DNA of 48,112 nucleotides from Bacteroidota bacterium (GTDB taxonomy: Bacteria > Bacteroidota > Bacteroidia > Bacteroidales > UBA5342), in NCBI GenBank assembly GCA_003249935.1, contig QKHT01000152.1:1-48112 (forward strand), in the 5' to 3' direction. Below are positions 8,583 through 16,366 of this stretch, in pieces. Both the position numbers and the translations under genes were made by a program. The notes beneath the pieces are model-generated. The model made no database searches and had not been told where the DNA came from. It saw nothing but the letters and a program-made list of their open reading frames with translations. Numbering within the stretch: the stretch's first letter is position 1; each line of letters starts with the position of its first letter.

Positions 8583-8960
8583 TTACTGATTTATTTCGCG
8601 AAAGAATTTTTTGGTCATGTCGTGGATGGCCTTATCGAACGCTACGCGGAGTTCTTTATGGGCCTGGATCAGTTTTAATCCGTCGTCGGTAAGCGTGGTT
8701 CTGCCGCCATGGCTTCCACCCCGTTGACGAATTACAAGGCTAAAACCCAAAATGTCCTCCATGCGCTGAATGATGCCCCAGGCATTGCGGTAGCTGATAC
8801 CCAGTTTTTCGGCTGCTTCCTTAATGGAGTTTATTTCGTGTATTACATTTAAAAGCTCAAAATGGCTGCTGTTCATTATATCGCCATCCTGCTTGTGTTT
8901 CAGTTGAATCGAATAATCGAGAAAAATATCATAATATTTTGAACCTACTGAGCCTGCCAT
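8583..8960 (-). CDS. modE: ModE-type DNA-binding regulator (LysR-like winged helix only)
   Basis: With the start at 8960 the protein is 125 residues beginning MAGSVGSKYYDIFLDYSIQL. It shows the ModE N-terminal winged helix: HFELLNVIHEINSIKEAAEK, the recognition helix GISYRNAWGIIQRMEDILG, then a wing with RQRGGSHGGRTTLTDDGLKLI. The conserved GG(S/R)xGGxxxLT pattern is typical of ModE. The molybdate-binding TOBE domains found in E. coli ModE are absent, so metal sensing must occur in another way or not at all. A longer start at 9068 would overlap moeB and adds unrelated residues. It lies 13 bases after moeB and probably regulates the cofactor or AOR promoters. Confidence 0.88.
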   Translation of the reverse strand: MAGSVGSKYYDIFLDYSIQLKHKQDGDIMNSSHFELLNVIHEINSIKEAAEKLGISYRNAWGIIQRMEDILGFSLVIRQRGGSHGGRTTLTDDGLKLIQAHKELRVAFDKAIHDMTKKFFREINQ

Positions 8961-8973
8961 AATCTGAATATTT

Positions 8974-9711
8974 TTAGTTGTTACTGCCGCAAACGGTACA
9001 TGCTTTGTTTCGTTCGATGGATATTCGCGTCCATTGGAGTGAACCTGCATCGAAATACATGAGGCCATTGCCGCCGGAATGATCGCCGATAAGATGTTTT
9101 ATGGTAAGGAGTGCCTGCATGGTGCCAACGATACCGGGTACAACGCCCAATACGGGTTTGGGTTCGGTGGTATCTTTCGCCTCGCCAAAAAGGCACTTTA
9201 TGCAAGGAGTTTTTTGGGGAATCAGTAATGCCAGTTGTGCATGCCAACCATCGATACCGGCATGAACCAATGGCGTGCCGGTTCGAACCGAATACCAGTT
9301 CAATACATGCCTTGTGGCAATATTGTCGAGACAGTCCACCATTATGTCGGCCCCATTGGCCAGTTCGGCAATGGTGATATCGTCGATGGTGATGTTGTGC
9401 GTTTTAATGGTAATGTCGGGGTTGAGGTTTGATAAGGTGCGGTAGGCCGAATCGGCTTTTGCCTCGCCAATATCTTTTGTTCCATGCAAGATTTGGCGGT
9501 TCAGGTTCGACAATTCGACTTTATCGCGGTCGCAAACCACCAAATGACCTATGCCTGCTGCCGCCAGATAGTAACATACGGGGCCGCCAAGCCCGCCTGC
9601 GCCAGCTACAAATACCCTGGCTTTTTTTAGCTTTTGCTGAGCCTCTTCGCCAAAGCGCGGAAGGATAAGTTGCCTTTGATACCTGATTTGTTCATTTTCG
9701 CTCATCATCAC
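8974..9711 (-). CDS. moeB: MoeB/ThiF/HesA-family adenylyltransferase (E1-like)
   Basis: The 245-residue protein has the E1-like nucleotide site AGAGGLGGPVCYYLAAAGIG, the metal/ATP loop CDRDKVELSNLNRQILH and the DCLDN motif. Zinc ligands are in CIKCLF and CTVCGS near the C-terminus. There is no rhodanese domain. MoeB adenylates the C-terminal glycine of MoaD so that sulfur can be added for molybdopterin synthase. A MoaD-like partner is encoded on the other side of the divergent aor gene. Three ATG codons in a row open the frame, so the exact first residue is uncertain by two. This is the first gene of the long minus-strand cofactor run. Confidence 0.92.
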   Translation of the reverse strand: MMMSENEQIRYQRQLILPRFGEEAQQKLKKARVFVAGAGGLGGPVCYYLAAAGIGHLVVCDRDKVELSNLNRQILHGTKDIGEAKADSAYRTLSNLNPDITIKTHNITIDDITIAELANGADIMVDCLDNIATRHVLNWYSVRTGTPLVHAGIDGWHAQLALLIPQKTPCIKCLFGEAKDTTEPKPVLGVVPGIVGTMQALLTIKHLIGDHSGGNGLMYFDAGSLQWTRISIERNKACTVCGSNN

Positions 9712-9991
9712 CTGCTTGTTTTGGCGTGCAATTTAAAAAAAAAAGTGATAACCCATGCTGTTTCCGATACCTCCCCTTACATTCTTCGGGGCATGATTCC
9801 AAACGTGCAGCAACAGGTTCAACCCGAAAAAGAAAGATTGAGAAGGCATTGGCCATTTTATAAAGCGAATGTAGTAGTTGGTTGGTATTACTGTTACAAA
9901 TTAGTGTGTTAATGTTCAAATTATTACGATATGCAAAAAAATACATATAGAAAATATTCATTTTCAGTCTGTTAAATATATGGTGTGATTC
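9712..9991 (-). promoter_or_regulatory. Putative structured 5' leader of the moeB operon
   Basis: The minus strand upstream of moeB (roughly 9745-9835) can fold into an extended structure. An outer stem pairs AACC and TGCTG with CAGCA and GGTT. An inner stem-loop pairs CCCC with GGGG around GAAGAATGTAA, and an alternative pairing joins ATGCC with GGTAT. A run of ten A bases in the plus strand follows close to moeB. The leader of a molybdopterin operon is a typical place for a Moco-type riboswitch, but I could not match the known consensus. It is therefore only a candidate cis-regulatory RNA. I found no convincing minus-strand promoter upstream. An overlapping frame at 9692-10036 has no gene-like features. 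Confidence 0.3.
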
Positions 9992-10020
9992 TTTGTTTTT
10001 TAAAATTAGAGCTATATTTG
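9992..10020 (+). promoter_or_regulatory. Bacteroidota-type promoter of aor
   Basis: TTTG at 9992-9995 and TATATTTG at 10013-10020 are separated by 17 bases, matching the -33/-7 consensus TTTG and TAnnTTTG used by the primary sigma factor of this phylum. Transcription would start near 10026, about 35 bases before the aor ATG at 10062. Confidence 0.72.
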
Positions 10021-10061
10021 AAGCGGTAACTAACAATCATTATTCTTAAAATATTTTAGCA

Positions 10062-11981
10062 ATGTCATTTGGATTTCGGAACAAGATCTTACGGATCAAT
10101 CTTACGGATTCTTCAATAAAAATTGAAAGTCCGGGTGGGGATTTTTTTAAACAGTATATTGGTGGAACCAACATTATTGGCTACTACCTTAACAAGGAGG
10201 TTTCGGGCGATGCCGACCCGCTGGGCCCCGAGAATAAAATTATTGTGGCACCCAGTGTAATTACGGGTTCACCCGTACCGGGTACTTCGCGGTTTTCGGT
10301 TGGAGCCAAAAGTCCGTTGACCGAAGGCTTCGGAAAATCGGAAGCAGGTGGTTTTTTTGGTCCCGAATTGAAATTTGCAGGGTACGATGCCATTATTGTG
10401 GAAGGAAAATCGGCTGAACCATGCTATATCGCCATCCATAATGACAAAGTAGAGATAAAAAGTGCCAAACACCTGTGGGGTAAAGATACCGGTCCGGTAC
10501 AGGATGCCATTCGCGAAGAGATGGGCGAAAGCAAAGCCCGCGTTTTGCAAACCGGCCCCGGAGGCGAAAACCTGATACGATTTGCCGCGTTATGTAACGA
10601 GCTGAAACACTGGAATGGTCGTGGTGGTATGGGTGCAGTATTCGGATCGAAAAATTTGCGGGCCATTGCCGTTAAAGGCGATAACCGCGAGTTTATGAAA
10701 GAAGCCGAAGCTATTAAGGAATATGCATCGTGGTTTGGGAAAAACTGGAAAAACCACGAAAGTCTCGATGGTTTTGGAAAGGTCGGCACCATGTGTTTGC
10801 CAACCATTCTTAGCGGTATGGGTATTCTTCCCACACACAACTTCCAAATGGGCGAATTTGCACATGCCGAAGGCATCGATCGCATAAGCATTGCCAAAGA
10901 GATGGAAGTAAAACGCGAAGGATGTTTTGCTTGTCCTGTGCGTTGCAAACAGGTGGTTAAAAACGAATCATCCGATCCCGATAAAAACATCAACCCTGCA
11001 TACGGTGCGCCGGAGTACGAAACTTTGGGCTCAATCGGGTCAAACTGCGGTATTCCGAATGCGGTGGCTGTTTGTAAAGGAAATGAGTTGATTGCCCGAT
11101 ATGGGTTGGATTCGGTTGGTACAGGTATGACGATTGCCTTTGCAATGGAGTGTTTCGAAAAAGGAATTATTACGAAGGAAGATACCGGTGGTCTCGAACT
11201 GGTGTTTGGAAACGAAAAAGCGTTCCTCGAAATTATTCGTCAGATTGCGTTTCGCGAAGGATTTGGTAATGTGCTGGCCGAAGGTTCGTACCGTGCCGCG
11301 CGCATTATCGGAGGCGATGCACCAAAATATGTGATGGCATCAAAAAAAATGGAGTTTGCCGCACACGAAGGTCGTGGAAAATGGAATGTAGCCCTCGGTT
11401 ATGCTGTATCGCCCAACGGTGGCGACCACGTGGTGGTCGAACACGACCACTGCTTCATGGGTCAACCAAACGAAGATCCTAAGGCTTTGGTAGATGGTAA
11501 TGTATATACGCTCTTTAACTGGGGTATTCGTAAACCATTGGATCCTTGTTCATTGGATCACGATAAAGTTCGTGCATTTGTTATTCTTCAAAAATTGTGG
11601 GGAATTATGGATATGCTCGATATCTGTATTTTCCTTGCCGAACCGAGCCGCCGCATGATTCTTCTCGAACATTTGCCCGACTTGGTGAATAATATTACCG
11701 GCTGGGATTTGAGCCTGAACGAGCTGTTGATGGCTGCCGAACGAAGTGTGGTAATGGGCCGGTTGTTTAATGCCAAATGTGGCATTACTGCAAAAGACGA
11801 AGATTTGCCCGAACGTGTATTTACACCAATGACTAATGGCGCAATTAAAGGTGTGGCTATCGACAGAGCTCAATTCGAAGAAGCCAAGGAATTGTACTAC
11901 CATATGACCGGAATGGATGCCGAAGGTGCACCACTTAAGGGAAAATTGGTGGAACTCCGTCTGGAAGAGCTGATGGCATAA
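10062..11981 (+). CDS. aor: Tungsten-type aldehyde:ferredoxin oxidoreductase (AOR family)
   Basis: The 639-residue protein is full length for AOR. The N-terminal domain has PGTSRFSVGAKSPLT and GGFFGPELKFAGYD, then RGGMGAVFGSKNLRAI, which bind the bis-pterin tungsten cofactor. The [4Fe-4S] cluster cysteines are C288, C291 and C295 (CFACPVRC), with C522 in LDICIFL as the likely fourth ligand. A SPNGGDH motif is near residue 450. AOR oxidises aldehydes to acids, or runs in reverse, with ferredoxin. Some relatives act on aromatic substrates or as class II benzoyl-CoA reductase subunits (BamB), so substrate is open. No ferredoxin subunit gene is adjacent. The gene is divergent from the cofactor operon and is followed by a terminator and moaD. 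Confidence 0.94.
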   Translation: MSFGFRNKILRINLTDSSIKIESPGGDFFKQYIGGTNIIGYYLNKEVSGDADPLGPENKIIVAPSVITGSPVPGTSRFSVGAKSPLTEGFGKSEAGGFFGPELKFAGYDAIIVEGKSAEPCYIAIHNDKVEIKSAKHLWGKDTGPVQDAIREEMGESKARVLQTGPGGENLIRFAALCNELKHWNGRGGMGAVFGSKNLRAIAVKGDNREFMKEAEAIKEYASWFGKNWKNHESLDGFGKVGTMCLPTILSGMGILPTHNFQMGEFAHAEGIDRISIAKEMEVKREGCFACPVRCKQVVKNESSDPDKNINPAYGAPEYETLGSIGSNCGIPNAVAVCKGNELIARYGLDSVGTGMTIAFAMECFEKGIITKEDTGGLELVFGNEKAFLEIIRQIAFREGFGNVLAEGSYRAARIIGGDAPKYVMASKKMEFAAHEGRGKWNVALGYAVSPNGGDHVVVEHDHCFMGQPNEDPKALVDGNVYTLFNWGIRKPLDPCSLDHDKVRAFVILQKLWGIMDMLDICIFLAEPSRRMILLEHLPDLVNNITGWDLSLNELLMAAERSVVMGRLFNAKCGITAKDEDLPERVFTPMTNGAIKGVAIDRAQFEEAKELYYHMTGMDAEGAPLKGKLVELRLEELMA

Positions 11982-12004
11982 TTTTTTATAATCATATTGT
12001 AAAG

Positions 12005-12043
12005 TGGAGATATGAGATTTATTTCTTGTATCTCCATTTTTTT
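12005..12043 (+). terminator. Rho-independent terminator after aor
   Basis: TGGAGATA at 12005-12012 pairs with TATCTCCA at 12029-12036, an eight-base-pair stem with a 16-base loop, followed by seven T. It sits 23 bases after the aor stop codon and would separate aor from moaD. Confidence 0.75.
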
Positions 12044-12049
12044 ATTTTC

Positions 12050-12057
12050 TATTTTTG
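12050..12057 (+). promoter_or_regulatory. Possible -7 box of moaD
   Basis: TATTTTTG fits TAnnTTTG and lies just after the aor terminator and 46 bases before the moaD start. The matching -33 element is poor (CTTG at 12025-12028, spacing 21). It would allow moaD to be transcribed independently of aor. Confidence 0.4.
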
Positions 12058-12103
12058 CAAACGGTTGGTTACAATCATACATGCAATTAAAAACGATTAT
12101 GCC

Positions 12104-12343
12104 ATGATGTATAAGGTTAAGATTTCGGCTTTGGGCGCATTACGCGAACGCATTCCTTCGGAACTGGAAGTGGATGTGGCACAACACGAATTAAGTGCAT
12201 TCGAATTTCTGGAAGAAAATTTCAATATTCCCCGCACCGAATCGCGGTTGTGTTTCGTTATCAACGGCCGTATCCAAAAGGGCACTTACCTCTTACAACC
12301 CAACGACAGTATCGTTATTCTAAAAATGGGTGGCGCGGGATAA
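12104..12343 (+). CDS. moaD: MoaD/ThiS-family sulfur carrier with GGAG tail
   Basis: Starting at 12104 (or the next codon, 12107) gives 79 residues beginning MMYKVKISALGALRERIPSE. The pattern of a beta-grasp fold is clear: ELEVDVAQHELSAFEFLEE, then LCFVINGRIQKGTYLLQPND, then SIVILKMGGAG. This is the ubiquitin-like small subunit of molybdopterin synthase. Family members normally end exactly in Gly-Gly, whose carboxylate becomes a thiocarboxylate. Here two extra residues, Ala-Gly, follow the pair, so either the last Gly is used or the tail must be trimmed. A longer start at 12026 adds a hydrophobic stretch not expected in this family. moeB across the divergent promoter is the expected activating partner. 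Confidence 0.85.
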   Translation: MMYKVKISALGALRERIPSELEVDVAQHELSAFEFLEENFNIPRTESRLCFVINGRIQKGTYLLQPNDSIVILKMGGAG

Positions 12344-12652
12344 TCACCCGGTACAATATTCATGTAACACAGGATTGGGGTTTGCATGCCAAATGCATCC
12401 ATCAGGTCAAAACAAGGAGAAATGGTAAGCCCGTAACCATAGGGAATGCTGTTTCTCCTTATTTTGTTTTTGGCTCAACCGTTAAATTCTCTTTTTGCCT
12501 TCTTCGGTTTCTTTCCATTCTTCATATCCCAGACCAATCTTTCCATCCCTTTTTTGCAATTCCAATTTGTTAAAAAATAAGGTGTAAATGCCTTATAAAT
12601 TCCGTCGATACATAAAAAGTGTGTATGCATGTTAAAATATTGGATTTTTTTA
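12344..12652. other. Intergenic region between moaD and rhaT
   Basis: About 310 bases without a convincing gene. It contains the moaD terminator at 12414-12466 and a palindrome-like TGCAT-gccaa-ATGCA near 12383-12397. The rest is T-rich and no reading frame here resembles a protein. The rhaT promoter begins at its right end. Confidence 0.5.
12414..12466 (+). terminator. Terminator after moaD
   Basis: AAGGAGAAA at 12414-12422 pairs with TTTCTCCTT at 12452-12460. An inner stem ATGGT/ACCAT caps the hairpin, and ATTTTGTTTTT follows. It separates the cofactor/AOR region from the downstream transporter cluster. Confidence 0.65.
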
Positions 12653-12682
12653 TTTGAGATAGTCGATTTGTATTTATATTTA
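12653..12682 (+). promoter_or_regulatory. Probable promoter of the rhaT cluster
   Basis: TTTG at 12653-12656 and TATATTTA at 12675-12682 are spaced by 18 bases. The second box differs from TAnnTTTG only in its last base. The start of transcription would be near 12689, about 27 bases before the rhaT ATG. Confidence 0.45.
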
Positions 12683-12715
12683 CATCCATTATTCATATAT
12701 AAAAATAATAAACAA

Positions 12716-13750
12716 ATGGGAATAGGTATTTTTTGGGTACTGATGGCAGCGATTATGCTTGGTTTTTACGCCCTTCCAAGCAAATATATGAAGCACTTCT
12801 CTGTCGATAATATTTGGGGCGGATTTTGGCTTTTAGCCATGTTTGTGGTGCCTGTAATTGCCACCAACCTCTTGGTGAAAAATTTAGGCGATACCTATGC
12901 ACAAGTTTCAACCGGCGTAATGGCATCGGTTGTTTTGCTCAGTATCCTTTGGGGTGTGGGCAATCTGTTGTGGGGCATCAGCATCTCCAAAATTGGCATG
13001 GCACTCGGTTTTTCGTTGCTTATTGGTATCACCACTTTAGTGGGTTCAATACTCCCGTTTTTAATGGGTGGCATGGATAAATTGTCAACCACGGGCGGCA
13101 TGGTTATTATGGCCGGTATTTTTGTTATTATGCTGGGTATTATTGCCAATGGTAAGGCCGGACTGATGCGCGAAAAGCACGAATCAGAACTGGCACCTCA
13201 ATCATCCAAAGACCGTTCCGATATGAAAGCCGGTATTATAATGTGTGTAATTGGTGGTTTGTGTGCCGCAGGATTCAACCTGTCGTACCATGTTGCCGAT
13301 AACATTGGGCATATTGGTGCCATTTCGCAAGATCAGTATGGCAACTCACCATGGATTGCCCGTTTGGCCGTAATGTTACCTTCATTTATAGGTAGTGGTA
13401 TTGCCACAGTGGGTTATTTTGTATTTCGGTTGAGCCAAAGCCACAGCTGGGGAGGTTTTGTGGTCAAAGGCAGTGCAAAAAACTGGATGCTGCTGTTGGT
13501 AATGGCATTGGTTTATTGTGCCTCACTAATTATATACGGATTGGGAGCATACAAGCTTGGTGCCATGGGTACTTCGGTAGGTTTTGCCATCTTTCAGTCG
13601 GGTTGCATTATGGTGGCCAATCTTTTAGGCATTTTTACCGGCGAATGGGAGAAAGCCGGTGCTAAGTCGCGTACCTGGTTATTCTCGGGTTTGGCGGTAA
13701 TGTGCGTGGGCATCATTATTATTGCCGTTGGTAATAGCTTGCTTGTATAA
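12716..13750 (+). CDS. rhaT: RhaT-family sugar/H+ symporter
   Basis: From the ATG at 12716 the protein has 344 residues, the same length as E. coli RhaT. It begins MGIGIFWVLMAAIMLGFYAL, and about ten hydrophobic helices can be counted, with typical glycine-rich turns such as ILWGVGNLLWGISISKIG. A longer start at 12629 would add a non-family extension and overlap the promoter. RhaT proteins import L-rhamnose with protons, but in this neighbourhood no rhamnose isomerase or kinase is present, so the substrate may be a different sugar or sugar acid. It is the only transporter in the cluster and heads the apparent operon that continues with the GH2 gene 44 bases downstream. The family assignment is firm, the substrate is not. 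Confidence 0.85.
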   Translation: MGIGIFWVLMAAIMLGFYALPSKYMKHFSVDNIWGGFWLLAMFVVPVIATNLLVKNLGDTYAQVSTGVMASVVLLSILWGVGNLLWGISISKIGMALGFSLLIGITTLVGSILPFLMGGMDKLSTTGGMVIMAGIFVIMLGIIANGKAGLMREKHESELAPQSSKDRSDMKAGIIMCVIGGLCAAGFNLSYHVADNIGHIGAISQDQYGNSPWIARLAVMLPSFIGSGIATVGYFVFRLSQSHSWGGFVVKGSAKNWMLLLVMALVYCASLIIYGLGAYKLGAMGTSVGFAIFQSGCIMVANLLGIFTGEWEKAGAKSRTWLFSGLAVMCVGIIIIAVGNSLLV

Positions 13751-13794
13751 AATCTGGTAGAATTTATTTTAGAACATCTATAAACTATTTTCGA

Positions 13795-16344
13795 GTGAAT
13801 ACAAAACAAAAACTTTTAGCACTGCTTATTATGGGGTGCTCATTAGGTGTTATGGCTCAGCCCAATACCACCTATTCGCATCAGCAAAAAGATGGTACTG
13901 TTCGCATATTCAACAGTATGGATTGGCGAATGAAAATGATGTTGCCCGGTGAAGGGGTAAAAAAAGGATTGCCGAAACTTCCGCCGGAAGACATTGAGAC
14001 TTTGGTATGGAATGCGGCAACCGTACCCGGCGATGTGTATACCGATTTGTGGCATAACGGCGTAATCGAAGATCCTTATTTTGGCCGTAATAGTGTAAAG
14101 GCACAATGGGTACAGCAGTACGAATGGTGGTATGCCTACCAGTTTAATGTAAAGGAAGATATCAAAGATCAGGTGGTTGACATTGTTTTCGAAGGTGTGG
14201 ATTTTAGTTGCGAAGTGTGGCTCAATGGTCATTATCTTGGCAGGCACGAAGGTGCATTCACCAAATTCAGTTTTAATGTAAACGAATACCTTCGTATTCA
14301 TCGTTATAAACATCTCGAAAGCTGCAACATGCTTATCGTAAAACTCGACCCGCCACCGGCAGTAAATTCATTAGTGGCCGGACGCAAAACGCCATGGTTC
14401 GGCGATTACTGGCGCGATCTTACGCCGTTTGGTATTTATAAATCGGTTAAAATGGTACGAACCGGAAACGTTCGTTTCACCGATGTGTTTGCAAATCATA
14501 AGATTAACAAGGATGGTTCGGCCGACATAAGCATGGAATATACCGTGCAAAACACCACCAATCAGCCACACGAGATGACCTTTATGACCACCCTCGATGG
14601 CAAAAACTTCGACATGAAGGAGATGGAATATACCTTTAAACAGGTTGTAAATCCGGGCATTCATAAGGTGATTAAAAACATCCATCTTAACAATCCAAAA
14701 CTCTGGTGGCCCTGGGATATGGGCGATCCGAATTTGTATGTTGCCAAAACATCGATTGGTGAGGGGAAGGCCTTCCATGATTTTAACGAAACGACATTTG
14801 GTATTCGCGAAATTACTTCGCAATGGAATCCCGGATTTAAAAAGGATGTGGATGTAACCTATCCGCGTTCGACCTACATCAATGGTAAGTTTATTTTCAT
14901 TCGATCGGCGTGTTGGGGTGGACCGCCGGATATTTTCACCGGCCGTTCGGGTGTAGAGAAATACAAGAAACTTATACAAATGGCCAAGGATGCCAACATG
15001 AACAACATCCGTATTTTTGGATGGCATCAGCCCGAAATTGCCGAATTTTACCAGTATTGCGACGAAATGGGCATTACCATATGGCAGGATATGATTCCGA
15101 TGGGTACCGGTAATATTCCCACCGAACGGGAAAAAATCAACGAAATTCTAAATACAGCCGTGGCTGTAACCAAAGAGCGTCGCAACCATCCGTCGTTTAT
15201 TCAATGCGAAGGTGGCGAAGAGATGATGTTGCGTACACGCGACGCGCACTTTGGCCGTGCATTCCTCGAAGAATTGGGCGATTCAATTACCAAGTACTTC
15301 CATATTCCGTATGTGCCCGATTCGCCACTCACCTGCGAAAAATCGCTGGAAGCCGGGTTCAAACCCAAAGAAGCGGTTCATGCCTTACGCTATTTTTACG
15401 AAATGGGTCGCTGGTTACACGAAGATTGGTACCAAACCAATGCCAATGGTTTCCCCATTGTGCCCGAGTTTGCAGTCACTTCGGTACCCTCTGTCGAAAG
15501 TCTGAAAAAATTCATTCCCGAAAACGAAATGTGGCCTCCCGGCTTGAGCTGGGGGCATCACTGGGCCGACCTTATTCGTTTGCGCATGCAAAACTGGGAT
15601 GTATTTGGTAACGAAATGAAAGATAACCTCGAACAATTTGTAAATGCCACACAGGATGCACAAGGGATTATTTTCCAGAATGGAATTGAGCATTTCCGTC
15701 GTGCAAAACCAAGTTTGAGTGGCATCTCGCTATGCCATTTTATTACTTACTGGCCCGATATGAAATGGGGTATTGTGGATAATTATACCCAACCTAAACG
15801 GTCGTACGATTTCGTAAAGAAAGCGTATCAGCCGTTGCTCGTTAATTTTGAATTTAAAAAACGCCGCTGGCACAACGACGAACCATTTGTTGGTAATATC
15901 TGGATAATCAACGATTTATATAAGAGCTACGCCAACTGCAAAGTAAAATTCGAAATGAAGGACGATTGGGGTAAAGTGCTTGTATCCAAATCTTTCGATG
16001 TTAAAAAAATCGACGAAAACAGCGCCAGATCCTTTTTTCCGATCAACGAAAAAGTGCTTGGTTCATCCAAACAAAAATTCTTCGTAAACCTCGAACTCAC
16101 CGATGCTGCAGGTAAGGTTATTTCGCACAACGACTATTTCTTCCTTATCGGCGACCAAACTGAGGCTACCGCTTATTTCAATAAATGGAAAGATAAACGA
16201 CTCGAAATCGAAAATGGCAACGGTCATGGGGGTTATGGAACCTATTTCTTCGAATTTAAAGCACTAACCGGCGAAGATGGCGAATCGTATGAAAGTGATA
16301 TGCAAATTCCACGCGCACGTGGTTTTGGCAACGAAAAAGAGTAA
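13795..16344 (+). CDS. Secreted glycoside hydrolase family 2 protein (beta-mannosidase-like)
   Basis: The 849-residue protein starts with GTG and a clear signal peptide, MNTKQKLLALLIMGCSLGVMA. Residues about 70-225 form the sugar-binding jelly-roll (VPGDVYTDLWHNG, FEGVDFSCEVWLNGHYLGRH), followed by an immunoglobulin-like domain and the TIM barrel from about 360. Barrel landmarks are NMNNIRIFGWHQPE and GITIWQDM. The acid/base site, usually GNE or GNNE, reads CEGGEE at residues 471-476, and the nucleophile is likely E558 in PEFAVTS. The changed acid/base context suggests an unusual substrate. It is probably periplasmic and releases the sugar handled by the downstream genes. It lies 44 bases after rhaT and 22 bases before the first solute-binding gene. 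Confidence 0.87.
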   Translation: MNTKQKLLALLIMGCSLGVMAQPNTTYSHQQKDGTVRIFNSMDWRMKMMLPGEGVKKGLPKLPPEDIETLVWNAATVPGDVYTDLWHNGVIEDPYFGRNSVKAQWVQQYEWWYAYQFNVKEDIKDQVVDIVFEGVDFSCEVWLNGHYLGRHEGAFTKFSFNVNEYLRIHRYKHLESCNMLIVKLDPPPAVNSLVAGRKTPWFGDYWRDLTPFGIYKSVKMVRTGNVRFTDVFANHKINKDGSADISMEYTVQNTTNQPHEMTFMTTLDGKNFDMKEMEYTFKQVVNPGIHKVIKNIHLNNPKLWWPWDMGDPNLYVAKTSIGEGKAFHDFNETTFGIREITSQWNPGFKKDVDVTYPRSTYINGKFIFIRSACWGGPPDIFTGRSGVEKYKKLIQMAKDANMNNIRIFGWHQPEIAEFYQYCDEMGITIWQDMIPMGTGNIPTEREKINEILNTAVAVTKERRNHPSFIQCEGGEEMMLRTRDAHFGRAFLEELGDSITKYFHIPYVPDSPLTCEKSLEAGFKPKEAVHALRYFYEMGRWLHEDWYQTNANGFPIVPEFAVTSVPSVESLKKFIPENEMWPPGLSWGHHWADLIRLRMQNWDVFGNEMKDNLEQFVNATQDAQGIIFQNGIEHFRRAKPSLSGISLCHFITYWPDMKWGIVDNYTQPKRSYDFVKKAYQPLLVNFEFKKRRWHNDEPFVGNIWIINDLYKSYANCKVKFEMKDDWGKVLVSKSFDVKKIDENSARSFFPINEKVLGSSKQKFFVNLELTDAAGKVISHNDYFFLIGDQTEATAYFNKWKDKRLEIENGNGHGGYGTYFFEFKALTGEDGESYESDMQIPRARGFGNEKE

Positions 16345-16366
16345 TAATAAAGAGTAATACAAATAT

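Noticed and set aside
9692-10036. Overlapping frame on the minus strand, 114 codons
   Set aside because: It covers the aor promoter and moeB start, has low-complexity composition and no family resemblance.
12344-12573. Plus-strand frame overlapping the moaD end
   Set aside because: It crosses a terminator hairpin and has no start signal or family resemblance.
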